This document shows positions 17,551-27,935 of a stretch of 64,000 nucleotides of DNA, in pieces (position 1 is the first letter of the stretch; every line of letters begins with the position of its first letter). The translations under genes were made by a program, and so were the position numbers. The stretch is from Hyphomonas polymorpha PS728 (GTDB lineage: Bacteria > Pseudomonadota > Alphaproteobacteria > Caulobacterales > Hyphomonadaceae): contig NZ_ARYM01000006.1 of the NCBI RefSeq assembly GCF_000685315.1, positions 1 through 64,000 on the forward strand. The letters run 5' to 3'. The notes under the pieces are model-generated. The model searched no databases. It worked only from the letters and a program-made list of their open reading frames with translations, and was not told the DNA's origin.

Positions 17551-18648
17551 ATGGCTCAGGGACCGCTCGCGGGCGTCAGAATTGTGGAATTTGCCGGCAT
17601 CGGGCCTGGGCCGTTTTGCGGTATGCTGCTGTCGGATATGGGCGCGGATGTGATCCGCATCGACCGTCCGGGCAATGGCAAGCCGGGCCGCGCCGAAGAT
17701 GTGGTGGGCCGTGGCCGCCGCTCGATCGGGCTGAATCTGAAAGACCCGGCAGACGTGGAAGTTGCCCTGAAGCTGATCGCGCAGGCTGACGCCCTGATCG
17801 AGGGATTCCGTCCCGGCGTGATGGAGCGCAACGGGCTGGGCCCGGATGTGGCGCTCGCGCGCAATCCGAAGCTCGTTTACGGCCGCATGACCGGCTGGGG
17901 CCAGACCGGCGCGCTCTCCCATTCGGCCGGCCATGACCTCAACTATATCGCCATCACCGGCGCTCTGCATGCGATGGGCGATGGCGATGGCCGTCCGCGC
18001 CCGCCGCTCAACCTTGTCGGCGATTATGGTGGCGGCGCGCTGTATCTCGCGATGGGCGTGCTGGCGGCGATCATCAACGTCAAGAATGGCGGCAAGGGCC
18101 AGGTGATCGATGTGGCGATGTCTGACGGCGCCGCGTCGCTGACGGCGATGTTCTGGGGCATGCGCGCCATGGGCGTGTGGACCGACGACCGCGAAGCCAA
18201 CATGCTCGATGGCGGGGCGCACTTCTACGACACCTACGAAACCAAGGACGGCAAATGGGTGTCCATCGGCTCCATCGAGCCGCAATTCTACGCGATCCTG
18301 CGCGAGAAGGCGGGCCTGACAGACCCGGCATTCGATGCCCAGATGGACAAGTCCAAATGGCCCGAGCTGAAGCAGAAGGTCATGGCCGTCATCAAGACCA
18401 AGACCCAGGCCGAGTGGAACGCCATCATGGAAGGCACCGACATCTGCTACGCGCCCGTGCTCTCGATGGCGGATGCGCCGAGCTACAAGCACAATGTCGA
18501 TCGCGGTACCTTCGTCGAGATCGAAGGCGTGGTTCAGCCCGCGCCGGCGCCGCGCTTCTCCGAAACGCCGGGGGCCATCCAGGGCCGCCCGCCGGGCCTG
18601 GGTGAGCATACGGAAGCGATCCTGAAAGACTGGGGCGTTTCGCGTTGA
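17551..18648 (+). CDS. CaiB/BaiF CoA-transferase family protein, probable alpha-methylacyl-CoA racemase
   Basis: A 365-residue type III CoA-transferase-fold enzyme. It starts MAQGPLAGVRIVEFAGIGPG, which matches AMACR-type racemases (FAGIGPGPFC) more than formyl-CoA transferases. The catalytic base region is visible in GRMTGWGQTGALSHSAGHD, where racemases carry the His/Asp pair, and in DVAMSDGAASL. The likely role is epimerising 2-methyl-branched acyl-CoAs for beta-oxidation in the cytosol. Preceded by GGGAGACC, it is coupled to the following phosphatase gene through an ATGA overlap. Confidence 0.88.
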   Translation: MAQGPLAGVRIVEFAGIGPGPFCGMLLSDMGADVIRIDRPGNGKPGRAEDVVGRGRRSIGLNLKDPADVEVALKLIAQADALIEGFRPGVMERNGLGPDVALARNPKLVYGRMTGWGQTGALSHSAGHDLNYIAITGALHAMGDGDGRPRPPLNLVGDYGGGALYLAMGVLAAIINVKNGGKGQVIDVAMSDGAASLTAMFWGMRAMGVWTDDREANMLDGGAHFYDTYETKDGKWVSIGSIEPQFYAILREKAGLTDPAFDAQMDKSKWPELKQKVMAVIKTKTQAEWNAIMEGTDICYAPVLSMADAPSYKHNVDRGTFVEIEGVVQPAPAPRFSETPGAIQGRPPGLGEHTEAILKDWGVSR

Positions 18649-19385
18649 TGAGCGCGCTGCCCGGCACCACCGGGCGGCGGCGCATCTATCTGATGCGGCA
18701 CGGCTTTGTGGACTACACGTCTGCTGCCGTGCGCGCCGCGCGCGACCCCAAGGTGGCCACGCTGACCGAGCGCGGCATTGAGGAAGCGCGCGCCGCCGGG
18801 ATTGCCCTCTCGGAAGTGCATTTCGACCTCGCCCTCTGCTCCGGCCTGGCGCGGACGCGGCAGACGGCGGAGTTCGTGCTGGCCGAGCATCCCAATGCGC
18901 CGCCGCTGGAGGAAGACCCCCGTTTCGGCGAGCTGCGCTCGGGCAGCTACATGGATTTTCATTCAGCCGAGCATCTGGCCGCGGTGATGACCTTTACCTT
19001 TGAGCAGGCGGGCGAGCCGGAGGCGGCCTTCCTGCCGGGCGGGGAGCGATTCGCCGACGCACTGATTCGCATCCGAGAGGGGCTGGCGGCGCTTCTGCTG
19101 CGGCCGGGCTGGGCGACGGCGCTGGTGGTGGCACACGAAGTCGTGAACCGGATGCTGCTGGCGGATGTGATCGGCGCGCCGCTGGGCGCCAGTGCCGGTT
19201 TTGAGCAGGATACCGGCTGTATCAACATTCTCGATTTCGACCTGGTGCCGGCCGAGAGCGGGCAGGGGATCGAAGTGGAGCGCGGCGTCATCAAGGCTGT
19301 AAACCTGACGCCGGCCAACTACCTGAAAAACGGAATGAATTTGCGCAGTCTCGAGGCGATCTTCACGCGCCCCGAGGAAGACTGA
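18648..19385 (+). CDS. Histidine phosphatase family protein
   Basis: A 245-residue member of the phosphoglycerate-mutase-like histidine phosphatase superfamily. The RHG motif is intact (IYLMRHGFVDY), with the second arginine in ARTRQTAEF, the acid in FGELRSG and the second His in VVAHEVVNRMLL. The ATG at 18648 overlaps the stop of the racemase gene; an in-frame TTG sits 3 bases upstream. The pairing with a CoA enzyme hints at a linked role in acyl-CoA metabolism, but the substrate is not evident. Confidence 0.87.
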   Translation: MSALPGTTGRRRIYLMRHGFVDYTSAAVRAARDPKVATLTERGIEEARAAGIALSEVHFDLALCSGLARTRQTAEFVLAEHPNAPPLEEDPRFGELRSGSYMDFHSAEHLAAVMTFTFEQAGEPEAAFLPGGERFADALIRIREGLAALLLRPGWATALVVAHEVVNRMLLADVIGAPLGASAGFEQDTGCINILDFDLVPAESGQGIEVERGVIKAVNLTPANYLKNGMNLRSLEAIFTRPEED

Positions 19386-19786
19386 TGCCGGGGGGCGCGC
19401 CGGAGGGATATGGCTGCGCGGGCCGTTCCGGTGGTTGCAGGCCATTCTCCGGCAACCGGCTGCATTTGCCCCTCACAGGCGAGTGATCGCCAATGTGAAC
19501 CCCAAATAACAACACCGCTGCGCCAATATTCAGACTCAATCCCTTATTAACTGAAGCTGTCAGCGCAGAGCCAATCCGGCAGATTGCCAGGGCAAAGGGC
19601 TGACGTCCTTCTTGCATACCTTGGCCGGCCTTATTGGCCGGCCATTTTGTATTTGCGGGGGATAAGCCAGCGGGCGCTGAAATTGATGCCGTTTCGTGCT
19701 TGCCATCCTCATTTGCCTGCGTTAACAGGCGCGCTTTCCCGCCGTCCCAATTGGGCGCGGACCCACCAGATTCCGGAAGCAGTGCC
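19386..19786. other. 401-base intergenic region before rpmF with one strong hairpin
   Basis: No convincing protein gene is seen. A 9-bp stem (19622-19630 with 19636-19644, TGGCCGGCC/GGCCGGCCA) with a TTATT loop is followed by TTTT. It lies 236 bases after the phosphatase stop and about 140 bases before rpmF, so it may be a late terminator, the end of a small RNA, or a leader structure of the rpmF mRNA. Confidence 0.6.
19622..19648 (+). terminator. Intrinsic-terminator-like hairpin upstream of rpmF
   Basis: The perfect 9-bp GC-rich stem is followed by four T then GT. Its distance from the phosphatase stop is long for a simple terminator, hence moderate confidence. Confidence 0.55.
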
Positions 19787-19972
19787 ATGGCAGTCCCCAA
19801 GAGTAAGAAATCGAAATCGCGCACCCGCATGCGCCGCTCGCATGACCGTCTGGCGATGAACACCTACATCGAAGACGCGAACTCGGGTGAACTTCGCCGT
19901 CCGCACCACATCGACCTGAAAACCGGCATGTATCGCGGCAAACAGATCCTCGAGCCGAGCGACGAAATCTAG
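19787..19972 (+). CDS. rpmF: 50S ribosomal protein L32
   Basis: A 61-residue L32 protein beginning [20 protein letters not shown] and containing [19 protein letters not shown], the alphaproteobacterial L32 signature. It is a structural protein of the large ribosomal subunit. The ATG at 19787 gives the exact family start; the frame is open farther upstream, but that part is not L32. The zinc-ribbon cysteines of some L32 forms are absent, as is usual in this class. It is followed by its own terminator and then eno. Confidence 0.97.
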   Translation: MAVPKSKKSKSRTRMRRSHDRLAMNTYIEDANSGELRRPHHIDLKTGMYRGKQILEPSDEI

Positions 19973-20016
19973 TTCGCCCCGGTTGCGCTGATAAGCGCAC
20001 CAGCCTAAGGGTTCCG

Positions 20017-20047
20017 GCGCCTCCTGCACCTCGCAGGGGGCGCTTTT
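20017..20047 (+). terminator. Rho-independent terminator after rpmF
   Basis: An 11-bp stem (20017-20027 with 20033-20043, one G-T wobble) with a 5-base loop is followed by TTTT. It lies between rpmF and eno. Confidence 0.85.
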
Positions 20048-20060
20048 CATTTGCACGTAA

Positions 20061-21365
<1,305 letters not shown>

Positions 21366-21388
21366 TCCGGGCCTGAAAACACCTGATA

Positions 21389-21412
21389 TTCGGGGCCCTG
21401 CGAGGCCCCGAA
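21389..21412 (+). terminator. Hairpin terminator after eno
   Basis: A 9-bp stem (TTCGGGGCC with GGCCCCGAA) around a 6-base loop, 24 bases past the eno stop. The T run is weak (CTGTTT), so termination may be partial. Confidence 0.7.
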
Positions 21413-21480
21413 CTGTTTATGGAACCGGCTCCGGCATTAATGGTCATCAAGCCTTAACCAACGCGCGGCATGGATGAGGC

Positions 21481-21780
21481 ATGGTTTCACGGCTTCAGGC
21501 CCTCGGGCTCAGTCTGCTTGTGCTCTACTTTGCCTTCCACGCCTTCGCGGGGGAGAAGGGGCTGGGCCGTTGGACCGATGCCCAGATCGAACTGGAAACC
21601 CGGAAGACGGAACTGGCTGATATTCAACAGGATATTGATCGCCTGCGCGTCGATATCCGGCGGCTGACGCCAGGGTCGGTAGACCCTGATTATGTAGAAG
21701 CGCTGGCCCGTGATAAGCTTGCATTTGTATATCCTGGAGAGATCGTTCTCCTCACACCCGAGCGCAGCTCTGCAAATTGA
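21481..21780 (+). CDS. ftsB: Cell division protein FtsB / septum formation initiator family
   Basis: A 99-residue bitopic membrane protein. Residues about 5-24 (LQALGLSLLVLYFAFHAFAG) form the single transmembrane helix. They are followed by a coiled-coil (LETRKTELADIQQDIDRLRVDI) and the family's C-terminal YVEALARDKLAFVYPGEIV. FtsB joins FtsL and FtsQ in the divisome. In alphaproteobacteria a DivIC/FtsB gene lies between eno and pdhA, exactly as here. Confidence 0.93.
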   Translation: MVSRLQALGLSLLVLYFAFHAFAGEKGLGRWTDAQIELETRKTELADIQQDIDRLRVDIRRLTPGSVDPDYVEALARDKLAFVYPGEIVLLTPERSSAN

Positions 21781-21846
21781 CAACGATGCTCTGACTTGTC
21801 GTTGCAATATTGCGGCGACATAAAGGCCTCTGGGAGGCACATCGTT

Positions 21847-22857
21847 ATGGCAACAAAACCAAAGAGTGCAAAAAAGGCACCCATAAAGGCGACCAAGGCA
21901 GAAATGCTTGCCTTCTACCGGGAGATGCTGCTGATCCGGCGTTTCGAGGAAAAGGCCGGTCAGCTTTACGGCATGGGTAAGATCGCAGGCTTCTGCCACC
22001 TCTATATCGGGCAGGAAGCAGTCGTTACCGGCATGCAGGCCTGCCTGAAGGAAGGTGACCAGGTCATCACCGGTTACCGCGACCACGGCCATATGCTGGC
22101 CTGCGGCATGGACCCTAATGGGGTGATGGCAGAGCTGACCGGACGGGTCGGCGGCTATTCCCGCGGCAAGGGCGGCTCCATGCACATGTTCTCGAAAGAG
22201 AAGAACTTCTATGGCGGCCATGGCATCGTCGGCGCGCAGGTGCCGCTCGGCACGGGCCTCGCCTTCGCCAACAAGTATCGCGGCAATGATAATGTCAGCC
22301 TCGCCTATTTCGGCGATGGCGCGGCAAACCAGGGCCAGGTCTACGAAGCGTTCAACATGGCCTCGCTGTGGAAGCTCCCGGTGGTCTACGTCATCGAGAA
22401 CAACATGTACGCGATGGGCACGAGCGTTGAGCGCCATGCCTCCGAGACCGAACTGTTCAAGCGCGGCATCTCCTTCGAGATCGAAGGCGAAGAGGTCGAC
22501 GGCATGGACGTGCTCGCGGTGCGTGAGGCGGGCGAGAAGGCCGTCAAGCATGCGCGCAGCGGCAAGGGCCCCTACATCCTCGAGATGAAGACCTACCGCT
22601 ATCGTGGCCACTCGATGTCGGACCCGGCAAAGTATCGCAAGCGGGAAGAGGTGGACGACATCCGCTCGCACCACGATCCGATCGAGGGCCTGAAAGGCCA
22701 GATCCTCGAGTTGGGCCACGCCACAGAGGACGATCTCAAGAAGATCGACAACGAGATCAAGGCCATCGTGAAAGAGGCTGCCGACTTCTCCCTGGAGAGC
22801 CCGGAGCCCGATCCCAGCGAGCTGTGGACGGATGTTCTGATCGAAGAGGCGGTGTGA
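21847..22857 (+). CDS. pdhA: Pyruvate dehydrogenase E1 component, alpha subunit
   Basis: A 336-residue subunit that, with PdhB, decarboxylates pyruvate using thiamine diphosphate. Landmarks: FYREMLLIRRFEEKAGQLYG, FCHLYIGQEAVVTG, GYRDHGHMLACGM, the TPP motif GDGAANQGQVYEAFNMASLW with Mg ligand IENNMYAMGTS, and the phosphorylation-loop-like YRYRGHSMSDP. The start MATKPKSAKK (ATG 21847) is chosen over an in-frame TTG at 21796 because of family length. Its stop overlaps the start of a MAPEG gene by one base. Confidence 0.98.
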   Translation: MATKPKSAKKAPIKATKAEMLAFYREMLLIRRFEEKAGQLYGMGKIAGFCHLYIGQEAVVTGMQACLKEGDQVITGYRDHGHMLACGMDPNGVMAELTGRVGGYSRGKGGSMHMFSKEKNFYGGHGIVGAQVPLGTGLAFANKYRGNDNVSLAYFGDGAANQGQVYEAFNMASLWKLPVVYVIENNMYAMGTSVERHASETELFKRGISFEIEGEEVDGMDVLAVREAGEKAVKHARSGKGPYILEMKTYRYRGHSMSDPAKYRKREEVDDIRSHHDPIEGLKGQILELGHATEDDLKKIDNEIKAIVKEAADFSLESPEPDPSELWTDVLIEEAV

Positions 22858-23261
22858 TGAGCGTTGAGCTTTCCTGGCTTTCGGCCACGGTCGCGCTCTT
22901 CCTCGTCTACATTCTCGGCGAAGTCGTAACCGGAAACCGTCAGTACGCGCTCAAGGACCTGCTGGGTCCGCGAGACGCGCTGGCGCCGGCGGGCCCTGCT
23001 TATGGCAGGGCAAAGCGCGCCACCGCCAATATGATCGAAGCGATGTGCCTGTTCGTGCCGCTTGTCCTGATCGTGGAGACGGCTGGCCGCGCCAATGAAT
23101 GGACTGCGCTGGGCTGCGCCATCTTCTTTTTCGCTCGTCTCGTGTTCGCGCCGCTCTACTGGTTTGGCGTACCTGTCCTGCGCTCGCTGGCCTATGGCGT
23201 TGGCGCGGCGGGCCTCGTGATGATTTTCCTTCAAGTTCTTCCGTTTTCCGGAGTTAATTAA
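22857..23261 (+). CDS. MAPEG family membrane protein inserted between pdhA and pdhB
   Basis: A 134-residue, four-helix integral membrane protein: helices are visible around [55 protein letters not shown] and [19 protein letters not shown]. The [14 protein letters not shown] and [12 protein letters not shown] motifs identify MAPEG (membrane-associated eicosanoid/glutathione metabolism) proteins, a family that includes microsomal GSTs. Both junctions are one-base overlaps (TGATG and TAATG), so it is fully built into the pdh operon. Its role in a pyruvate dehydrogenase operon is unknown. Confidence 0.87.
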   Translation: MSVELSWLSATVALFLVYILGEVVTGNRQYALKDLLGPRDALAPAGPAYGRAKRATANMIEAMCLFVPLVLIVETAGRANEWTALGCAIFFFARLVFAPLYWFGVPVLRSLAYGVGAAGLVMIFLQVLPFSGVN

Positions 23262-24670
23262 TGTCCGTAGACATCCTAATGCCTGCGCTGTCGCCCACCA
23301 TGGAAGAGGGCACGCTCTCCAAATGGCTGAAGAAAGAGGGCGATGCGATCAAGTCTGGTGACGTGATCGCCGAAATCGAAACCGACAAGGCGACGATGGA
23401 AGTCGAAGCCGTGGACGAAGGCGTTCTGGCAAAGATCGTCGTGCCCGAAGGCACCGAAGGGGTGAAGGTCAACGCCGTCATCGCGGTGCTCGCCGCCGAC
23501 GGTGAAGACGTGTCGAAGGCTGCGCCCTCCAAGCCGAAGGAAGACAAGGCCGAGGCCAAATCCGAAGAAGGTGAAGTGAAAGAGGCGAAAAAGGCCGTTC
23601 CCGAAGAGGAAGACCCCAGGCCCAAGGCGCCGGAACAGCCGCGCGCGGCAATCGTTAAAGACAGCTCGCTGCCCGAAGGCACTACCTTCACTGACACCAC
23701 GGTGCGCGACGCGCTGCGCGATGCGATGGCCGAGGAGATGCGCAAGGATGAGCGCGTCTTCGTGATGGGCGAGGAAGTGGCGCAGTATCAGGGCGCCTAC
23801 AAGGTCACCCGCGAATTGCTGCAGGAATTCGGGGATCGCCGCGTGGTCGATACGCCGATCACGGAGCATGGCTTTGCCGGCCTTGGCGTGGGCGCCGCCT
23901 TTGCGGGCCTGCGGCCGATCGTCGAATTCATGACCTTCAACTTCGCCATGCAGGCGATTGACCAGATCATCAACTCCGCCGCCAAGACGCTTTACATGTC
24001 CGGCGGCCAGATGGGCTGCCCCATCGTGTTCCGGGGCCCCAATGGCGCGGCCAGCCGCGTCGGCGCCCAGCACAGCCAGGATTATTCGGCCTGGTACGCA
24101 CAAATCCCCGGCCTGAAAGTCATCGCGCCCTATGACGCGGCCGATGCCAAGGGCCTGCTGAAGGCCGCGATCCGCGATCCCAACCCGGTTGTCTTCCTCG
24201 AGCATGAACTGCTCTATGGCCAAACCTTCCCGGTGCCGGATGTGGAGGATTACATCGTCCCCATCGGCAAGGCGGCGGTGAAGCGGGAAGGCACGGATGT
24301 GACCCTCGTGGCCCATTCCCGCATGGTCGGCTTTGCCCTGCAGGCGGCCGAGCGCCTCGCCGAAGAGGGCATCAGCGCCGAAGTGATCGACCTGCGCACC
24401 CTGCGCCCGCTCGACACCGACACGGTCGTCGAGAGCGTGAAGAAAACCAACCGCCTCGTCTGCTGCGAAGAAGGCTGGCGCTTCATGGGCGTCGGCGCAG
24501 AGATCGCCGCCACCGTGGTCGCCGAAGCGTTCGACTATCTCGACGCGCCCCCGGTCCGCGTCCACCAGAAAGACGTCCCGTTGCCCTACGCCGCAAATCT
24601 TGAGGCCTTAAGCCTTCCGAATGCGGATGATATCGTCGAGGCGGCGAAGAAGGTGTGTTATGTGGGATAG
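23261..24670 (+). CDS. pdhB: Pyruvate dehydrogenase E1 beta subunit with N-terminal lipoyl domain
   Basis: A 469-residue protein. Residues 1-78 form a lipoyl domain ([17 protein letters not shown] with lipoylated Lys in [14 protein letters not shown]). A flexible Lys/Glu/Pro-rich linker (about 85-130) leads to the transketolase-like E1 beta domain, with [50 protein letters not shown] and [16 protein letters not shown]. The fused lipoyl domain is a known alphaproteobacterial feature. The final residues overlap the next ORF by 11 bases. Confidence 0.97.
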   Translation: MSVDILMPALSPTMEEGTLSKWLKKEGDAIKSGDVIAEIETDKATMEVEAVDEGVLAKIVVPEGTEGVKVNAVIAVLAADGEDVSKAAPSKPKEDKAEAKSEEGEVKEAKKAVPEEEDPRPKAPEQPRAAIVKDSSLPEGTTFTDTTVRDALRDAMAEEMRKDERVFVMGEEVAQYQGAYKVTRELLQEFGDRRVVDTPITEHGFAGLGVGAAFAGLRPIVEFMTFNFAMQAIDQIINSAAKTLYMSGGQMGCPIVFRGPNGAASRVGAQHSQDYSAWYAQIPGLKVIAPYDAADAKGLLKAAIRDPNPVVFLEHELLYGQTFPVPDVEDYIVPIGKAAVKREGTDVTLVAHSRMVGFALQAAERLAEEGISAEVIDLRTLRPLDTDTVVESVKKTNRLVCCEEGWRFMGVGAEIAATVVAEAFDYLDAPPVRVHQKDVPLPYAANLEALSLPNADDIVEAAKKVCYVG

Positions 24671-25064
24671 CCTCTTTGCCAAGGTAGATAACCTGCAAGA
24701 CGCTCGTTCGGTGCTGCCAGCGGACAAGCTATGGCTGGCAAAGCGTTGGCTGTTTGACGGCGACGAGTTGACAATGGACTTTCAGGAGAGCGGTGGGGAG
24801 GCGATCAGAAGTGTTAGCTGTAACCCGATATATTTCAGCTTTGCTGACGAGTTGATTGAGGCACTTGGTGCCGATGTTGAAGAGTTTGTGCGGCAGTCTT
24901 CAGATTCCTCCTTTTGCAAGGAGCAGCTTGTAGAGAACATTGCGCAGAATGCTCCAGATATTACAGAATCTATCCGTTCACTAGAGATGTATGTTCTTAA
25001 CGCTCGGGAATGGAATTTGCGCTTCGCGTGCTATGGAGCACCAAAGATTGTGGAGGACAACTAG
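24660..25064 (+). CDS. Low-GC orphan protein between pdhB and pdhC
   Basis: A 134-residue protein starting [20 protein letters not shown]. The ATG at 24660 overlaps the pdhB stop by 11 bases. I recognise no family. It is acidic, has no signal peptide or membrane segment, and contains a central [22 protein letters not shown] and a late [12 protein letters not shown]. Base composition is clearly different from its neighbours: the line 24961-25020 is about 40 percent GC and 24841-24900 about 50 percent, whereas flanking pdh genes are above 60 percent. Codons such as AGA, TTA and ATA occur. This points to horizontal acquisition. The shape (small, acidic, orphan) would also fit an immunity-type protein, but nothing proves that. 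Confidence 0.75.
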   Translation: MWDSLFAKVDNLQDARSVLPADKLWLAKRWLFDGDELTMDFQESGGEAIRSVSCNPIYFSFADELIEALGADVEEFVRQSSDSSFCKEQLVENIAQNAPDITESIRSLEMYVLNAREWNLRFACYGAPKIVEDN

Positions 25065-25065
25065 C

Positions 25066-26397
25066 ATGGCCATCAACATCACCATGCCCGCGCTGAGCCC
25101 CACGATGGAAGAGGGGACGCTGGCCAAATGGCTCGTCAAGGAAGGCGACAGCGTCAAGTCCGGCGACATCATTGCCGAGATCGAGACCGACAAGGCGACG
25201 ATGGAAGTCGAAGCCGTCGATGAAGGCACGGTTGCCAAGATCGTCGTGCCGGAGGGCTCTGAAGGCGTGAAGGTCAACGCCGTCATTGCCATTCTGGCCG
25301 AAGACGGTGAAGACACCGCCTCCGTGAAGGCGCCGTCGGCGGACGCCGCGCCGAAGAAGGAAGAGAAAAAGGAAGACGCTCCGAAGGCAGACGAAAAGAA
25401 AGCCGAAGAGAAGAAGCCCGAGCCCAAAAAAGAAGAGGCAAAGCCAGAGCCCGCCAAAGCGGCCGCCCCGGCAAAATCTGATGACGGCGCGCGCCTCAAG
25501 GCCTCGCCGCTGGCCAAGCGGATCGCGGCCAACAAAGGCATTGATCTCAAGGCTCTCAAGGGCTCCGGCCCGCATGGCCGCATAATCAAGCGCGATGTGG
25601 AAGCCGCCAAGCCCGGCGCCCAGGCCGCTTCGGCAGGTTCCGCTGCACCTGCCTCGCCCGATGGCCTCATCCTGCCGCAGATCCTCGACGACCGCGTTTA
25701 CGCGCCCGATACCTATGAGCTGAAACCGCTCGACGGGATGCGCAAGACGGTCGCGAGGCGCCTGACGCAGAGCTTCATGCAGGTGCCGCATTTCCCGCTG
25801 AATGTGGACATCACGCTCGACAATCTGCTGACCTCCCGCACGGCGATCAACAACGCCGCGCGCGAAGGCGTGAAAGTCTCGGTCAACGACCTGTTGATCA
25901 AGGCCGCCGCGCTCGCCCTGATCGATGAGCCCGACTGCAATGCGTCGTTCACGGACAAAGGCATCGCCTATCACAAGCACGCCAATATCTCGGTTGCCGT
26001 CGCGGTCGAGGGCGGCCTGATCACACCGGTGATCTTCAAGGCGGAGCAGAAGGGCCTGGCTGAAATCTCCGAAGAGATGAAAGACCTCGCCACCCGCGCG
26101 CGCGAACGCAAGCTGAAGCCTCAGGAATATATGGGCGGCACCTTCTCCATCTCGAACCTCGGCATGTTCGGCATCAAATCCTTCGCCTCGATCATCAACC
26201 CGCCCGAAGGCATGATCCTCTCGGTGGGCACCGGCGAGAAACGCGCCGTGGTGGACGAGAAGGGCAATGTCGTTGTGCGGACGGTCATGAGCGTCACGCT
26301 GACCTGTGACCACCGCGTCATCGGCGGGGCAGAGGGCGCCAAATGGCTCGCGGCGTTCAAGCGCTATGTGGAGACGCCCGAGGCGATGCTGCTTTAG
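25066..26397 (+). CDS. pdhC: Dihydrolipoamide acetyltransferase (PDH E2)
   Basis: A 443-residue E2. A single lipoyl domain (1-78, [15 protein letters not shown]) is followed by a long charged Lys/Glu/Pro/Ala linker (about 85-140), a peripheral-subunit-binding domain ([17 protein letters not shown] to [11 protein letters not shown]) and the acetyltransferase core ([18 protein letters not shown] to the end). The core ends with [14 protein letters not shown]; the usual E2 active-site motif is DHRxxDG, so the Asp is replaced by Gly here (codon GGC, one base from GAC). The His is kept. The start at 25066 has TGGAGG at 25051-25056 and gives the family N-terminus [17 protein letters not shown]. Confidence 0.96.
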   Translation: MAINITMPALSPTMEEGTLAKWLVKEGDSVKSGDIIAEIETDKATMEVEAVDEGTVAKIVVPEGSEGVKVNAVIAILAEDGEDTASVKAPSADAAPKKEEKKEDAPKADEKKAEEKKPEPKKEEAKPEPAKAAAPAKSDDGARLKASPLAKRIAANKGIDLKALKGSGPHGRIIKRDVEAAKPGAQAASAGSAAPASPDGLILPQILDDRVYAPDTYELKPLDGMRKTVARRLTQSFMQVPHFPLNVDITLDNLLTSRTAINNAAREGVKVSVNDLLIKAAALALIDEPDCNASFTDKGIAYHKHANISVAVAVEGGLITPVIFKAEQKGLAEISEEMKDLATRARERKLKPQEYMGGTFSISNLGMFGIKSFASIINPPEGMILSVGTGEKRAVVDEKGNVVVRTVMSVTLTCDHRVIGGAEGAKWLAAFKRYVETPEAMLL

Positions 26398-26416
26398 CTG
26401 GTGAAGTAATCGGGTA

Positions 26417-26481
26417 GCTCATCCTGAGCGAAGTCGAAGGATGCGCGGACGCCCCATGGTTCGACTTCGCTCACCATGAGC
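26417..26481. repeat. Interspersed palindromic repeat, copy 1 (upstream of lpdA)
   Basis: Arms 26417-26438 and 26460-26481 are inverted copies (GCTCATCCTGAGCGAAGTCG... and ...CGACTTCGCTCACCATGAGC) with two mismatches in 22 positions and a 21-base spacer. A second element with the same arms lies after lpdA at 27936-28025. This is a dispersed repeat of the REP/ERIC style, common between alphaproteobacterial genes. It ends 10 bases before the lpdA ribosome site. Confidence 0.85.
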
Positions 26482-26503
26482 CGTCAGGCCAAGGAGAATG
26501 CAA

Positions 26504-27919
26504 ATGTCCACCCAATACGATCTCATCGTCATCGGCTCCGGTCCCGGCGGCTATGTCGCGGCGATCCGCGCCAGCCAGCTCGGCATGAAGACAGCGATTG
26601 TCGAGCGCGAAAGCCTCGGCGGCATCTGTCTCAACTGGGGCTGCATCCCCACCAAAGCGCTGCTGCGCTCGGCCGAGGTGCTGCATCTGGCCAAGCATGC
26701 CAAATCCTTCGGCCTGAAGATCGAGAACCCGTCTTTTGATCTGGAAGCGGTGGTGAAACGCTCGCGCGGTGTGGCCGCGCAGCTTTCGGGCGGCGTCAAG
26801 TTCCTGATGAAGAAGAACAAGATCGACGTCATCGAAGGCACGGCCCGTCTGGAAAAAGGGGCGCCCGCGCCCAAGGTCATCGTCAAGGGCAAGGATGGCA
26901 AGGATACGCCGTATACGGCCAAGAATGTCATGCTGGCGACCGGCGCCCGCGCCCGAGATATTCCGCAGGCGGGCCTCAAGGCAGATGGCAAGCTCGTCTG
27001 GACGTATCGTGAAGCCATGACGCCGGATGTGATGCCTAAGCGCCTGCTGGTCATCGGCTCGGGCGCCATCGGCATCGAGTTTGCGAGCTTCTATAACGAG
27101 CTGGGCAGTGAAGTGACCGTTGCCGAGGTGATGGAGCGCATTCTTCCCGTTGAGGACGCCGAAATCTCCGGCCTCGCCGAGAAGGATTTCAAGAAGCAGG
27201 GCATGAACATTCTCACTGGCGCAAAGGTGGAAAACCTGAAGCCCGGAAAAGATACGCTCACCGCCGAAATCACCACAAAAGATGGCAAGAAGGAAACGAA
27301 GGAATTCGACCGCGCCATCCTCGCCGTCGGCATTGTCGGCAATGTGGAGAATCTCGGCCTTGAAGCGCTCGGCGTGAAAATCGAGAAAACCCATGTCGTG
27401 GTCGATGGCTTCGGCCGCACGGGCGTGCCCGGCCTCTATGCCATCGGCGATCTCACCGGCCCGCCCTGGCTGGCCCACAAGGCCAGCCATGAAGGCATCG
27501 TTTGCGTCGAAGGCATCCATGGAAAAAACCATGCCGAGCCGTTTGACGCGTCAAACATTGCCGGCTGCACCTATTCCCATCCGCAGGTCGCCAGCGTGGG
27601 CCTGACGGAAGCAGCTGCAAAAACCAAGGGTTATGACATCAAGGTCGGCCGCTTCCCCTTTATCGGCAATGGCAAGGCGATTGCTCTGGGGGCGGAGAAT
27701 GGGATGGTGAAAACCATCTTCGACAAGAAGACCGGCGAGCTTCTCGGCGCGCATATGATCGGCGCGGAAGTTACCGAGCTGATCCAGGGCTATGTCATCG
27801 CCCGGCAAGGCGAGCTCACCGAGGCAGACCTCATCCACACCGTCTTCCCGCACCCCACGCTATCAGAAACGATGCATGAGGCGGTGCTGGATGCGGAAGG
27901 CCGCGTGATCCACGTTTAA
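26504..27919 (+). CDS. lpdA: Dihydrolipoyl dehydrogenase (PDH E3)
   Basis: A 471-residue flavoprotein that reoxidises dihydrolipoamide with NAD. FAD site YDLIVIGSGPGGYVAAIRAS, redox-active disulfide in GGICLNWGCIPTKALL, NAD-binding LLVIGSGAIGIEFASFY, second FAD motif GLYAIGDLTGPPWLAH, and the C-terminal catalytic HPTLSE (in VFPHPTLSETMHEA). I choose the ATG at 26504 because AAGGAG at 26491-26496 is at a proper distance; the in-frame ATG at 26498 is too close. It closes the pdh cluster and is separated from pdhC by a palindromic repeat. Confidence 0.97.
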   Translation: MSTQYDLIVIGSGPGGYVAAIRASQLGMKTAIVERESLGGICLNWGCIPTKALLRSAEVLHLAKHAKSFGLKIENPSFDLEAVVKRSRGVAAQLSGGVKFLMKKNKIDVIEGTARLEKGAPAPKVIVKGKDGKDTPYTAKNVMLATGARARDIPQAGLKADGKLVWTYREAMTPDVMPKRLLVIGSGAIGIEFASFYNELGSEVTVAEVMERILPVEDAEISGLAEKDFKKQGMNILTGAKVENLKPGKDTLTAEITTKDGKKETKEFDRAILAVGIVGNVENLGLEALGVKIEKTHVVVDGFGRTGVPGLYAIGDLTGPPWLAHKASHEGIVCVEGIHGKNHAEPFDASNIAGCTYSHPQVASVGLTEAAAKTKGYDIKVGRFPFIGNGKAIALGAENGMVKTIFDKKTGELLGAHMIGAEVTELIQGYVIARQGELTEADLIHTVFPHPTLSETMHEAVLDAEGRVIHV

Positions 27920-27935
27920 TCTAGCGCTGACACAG

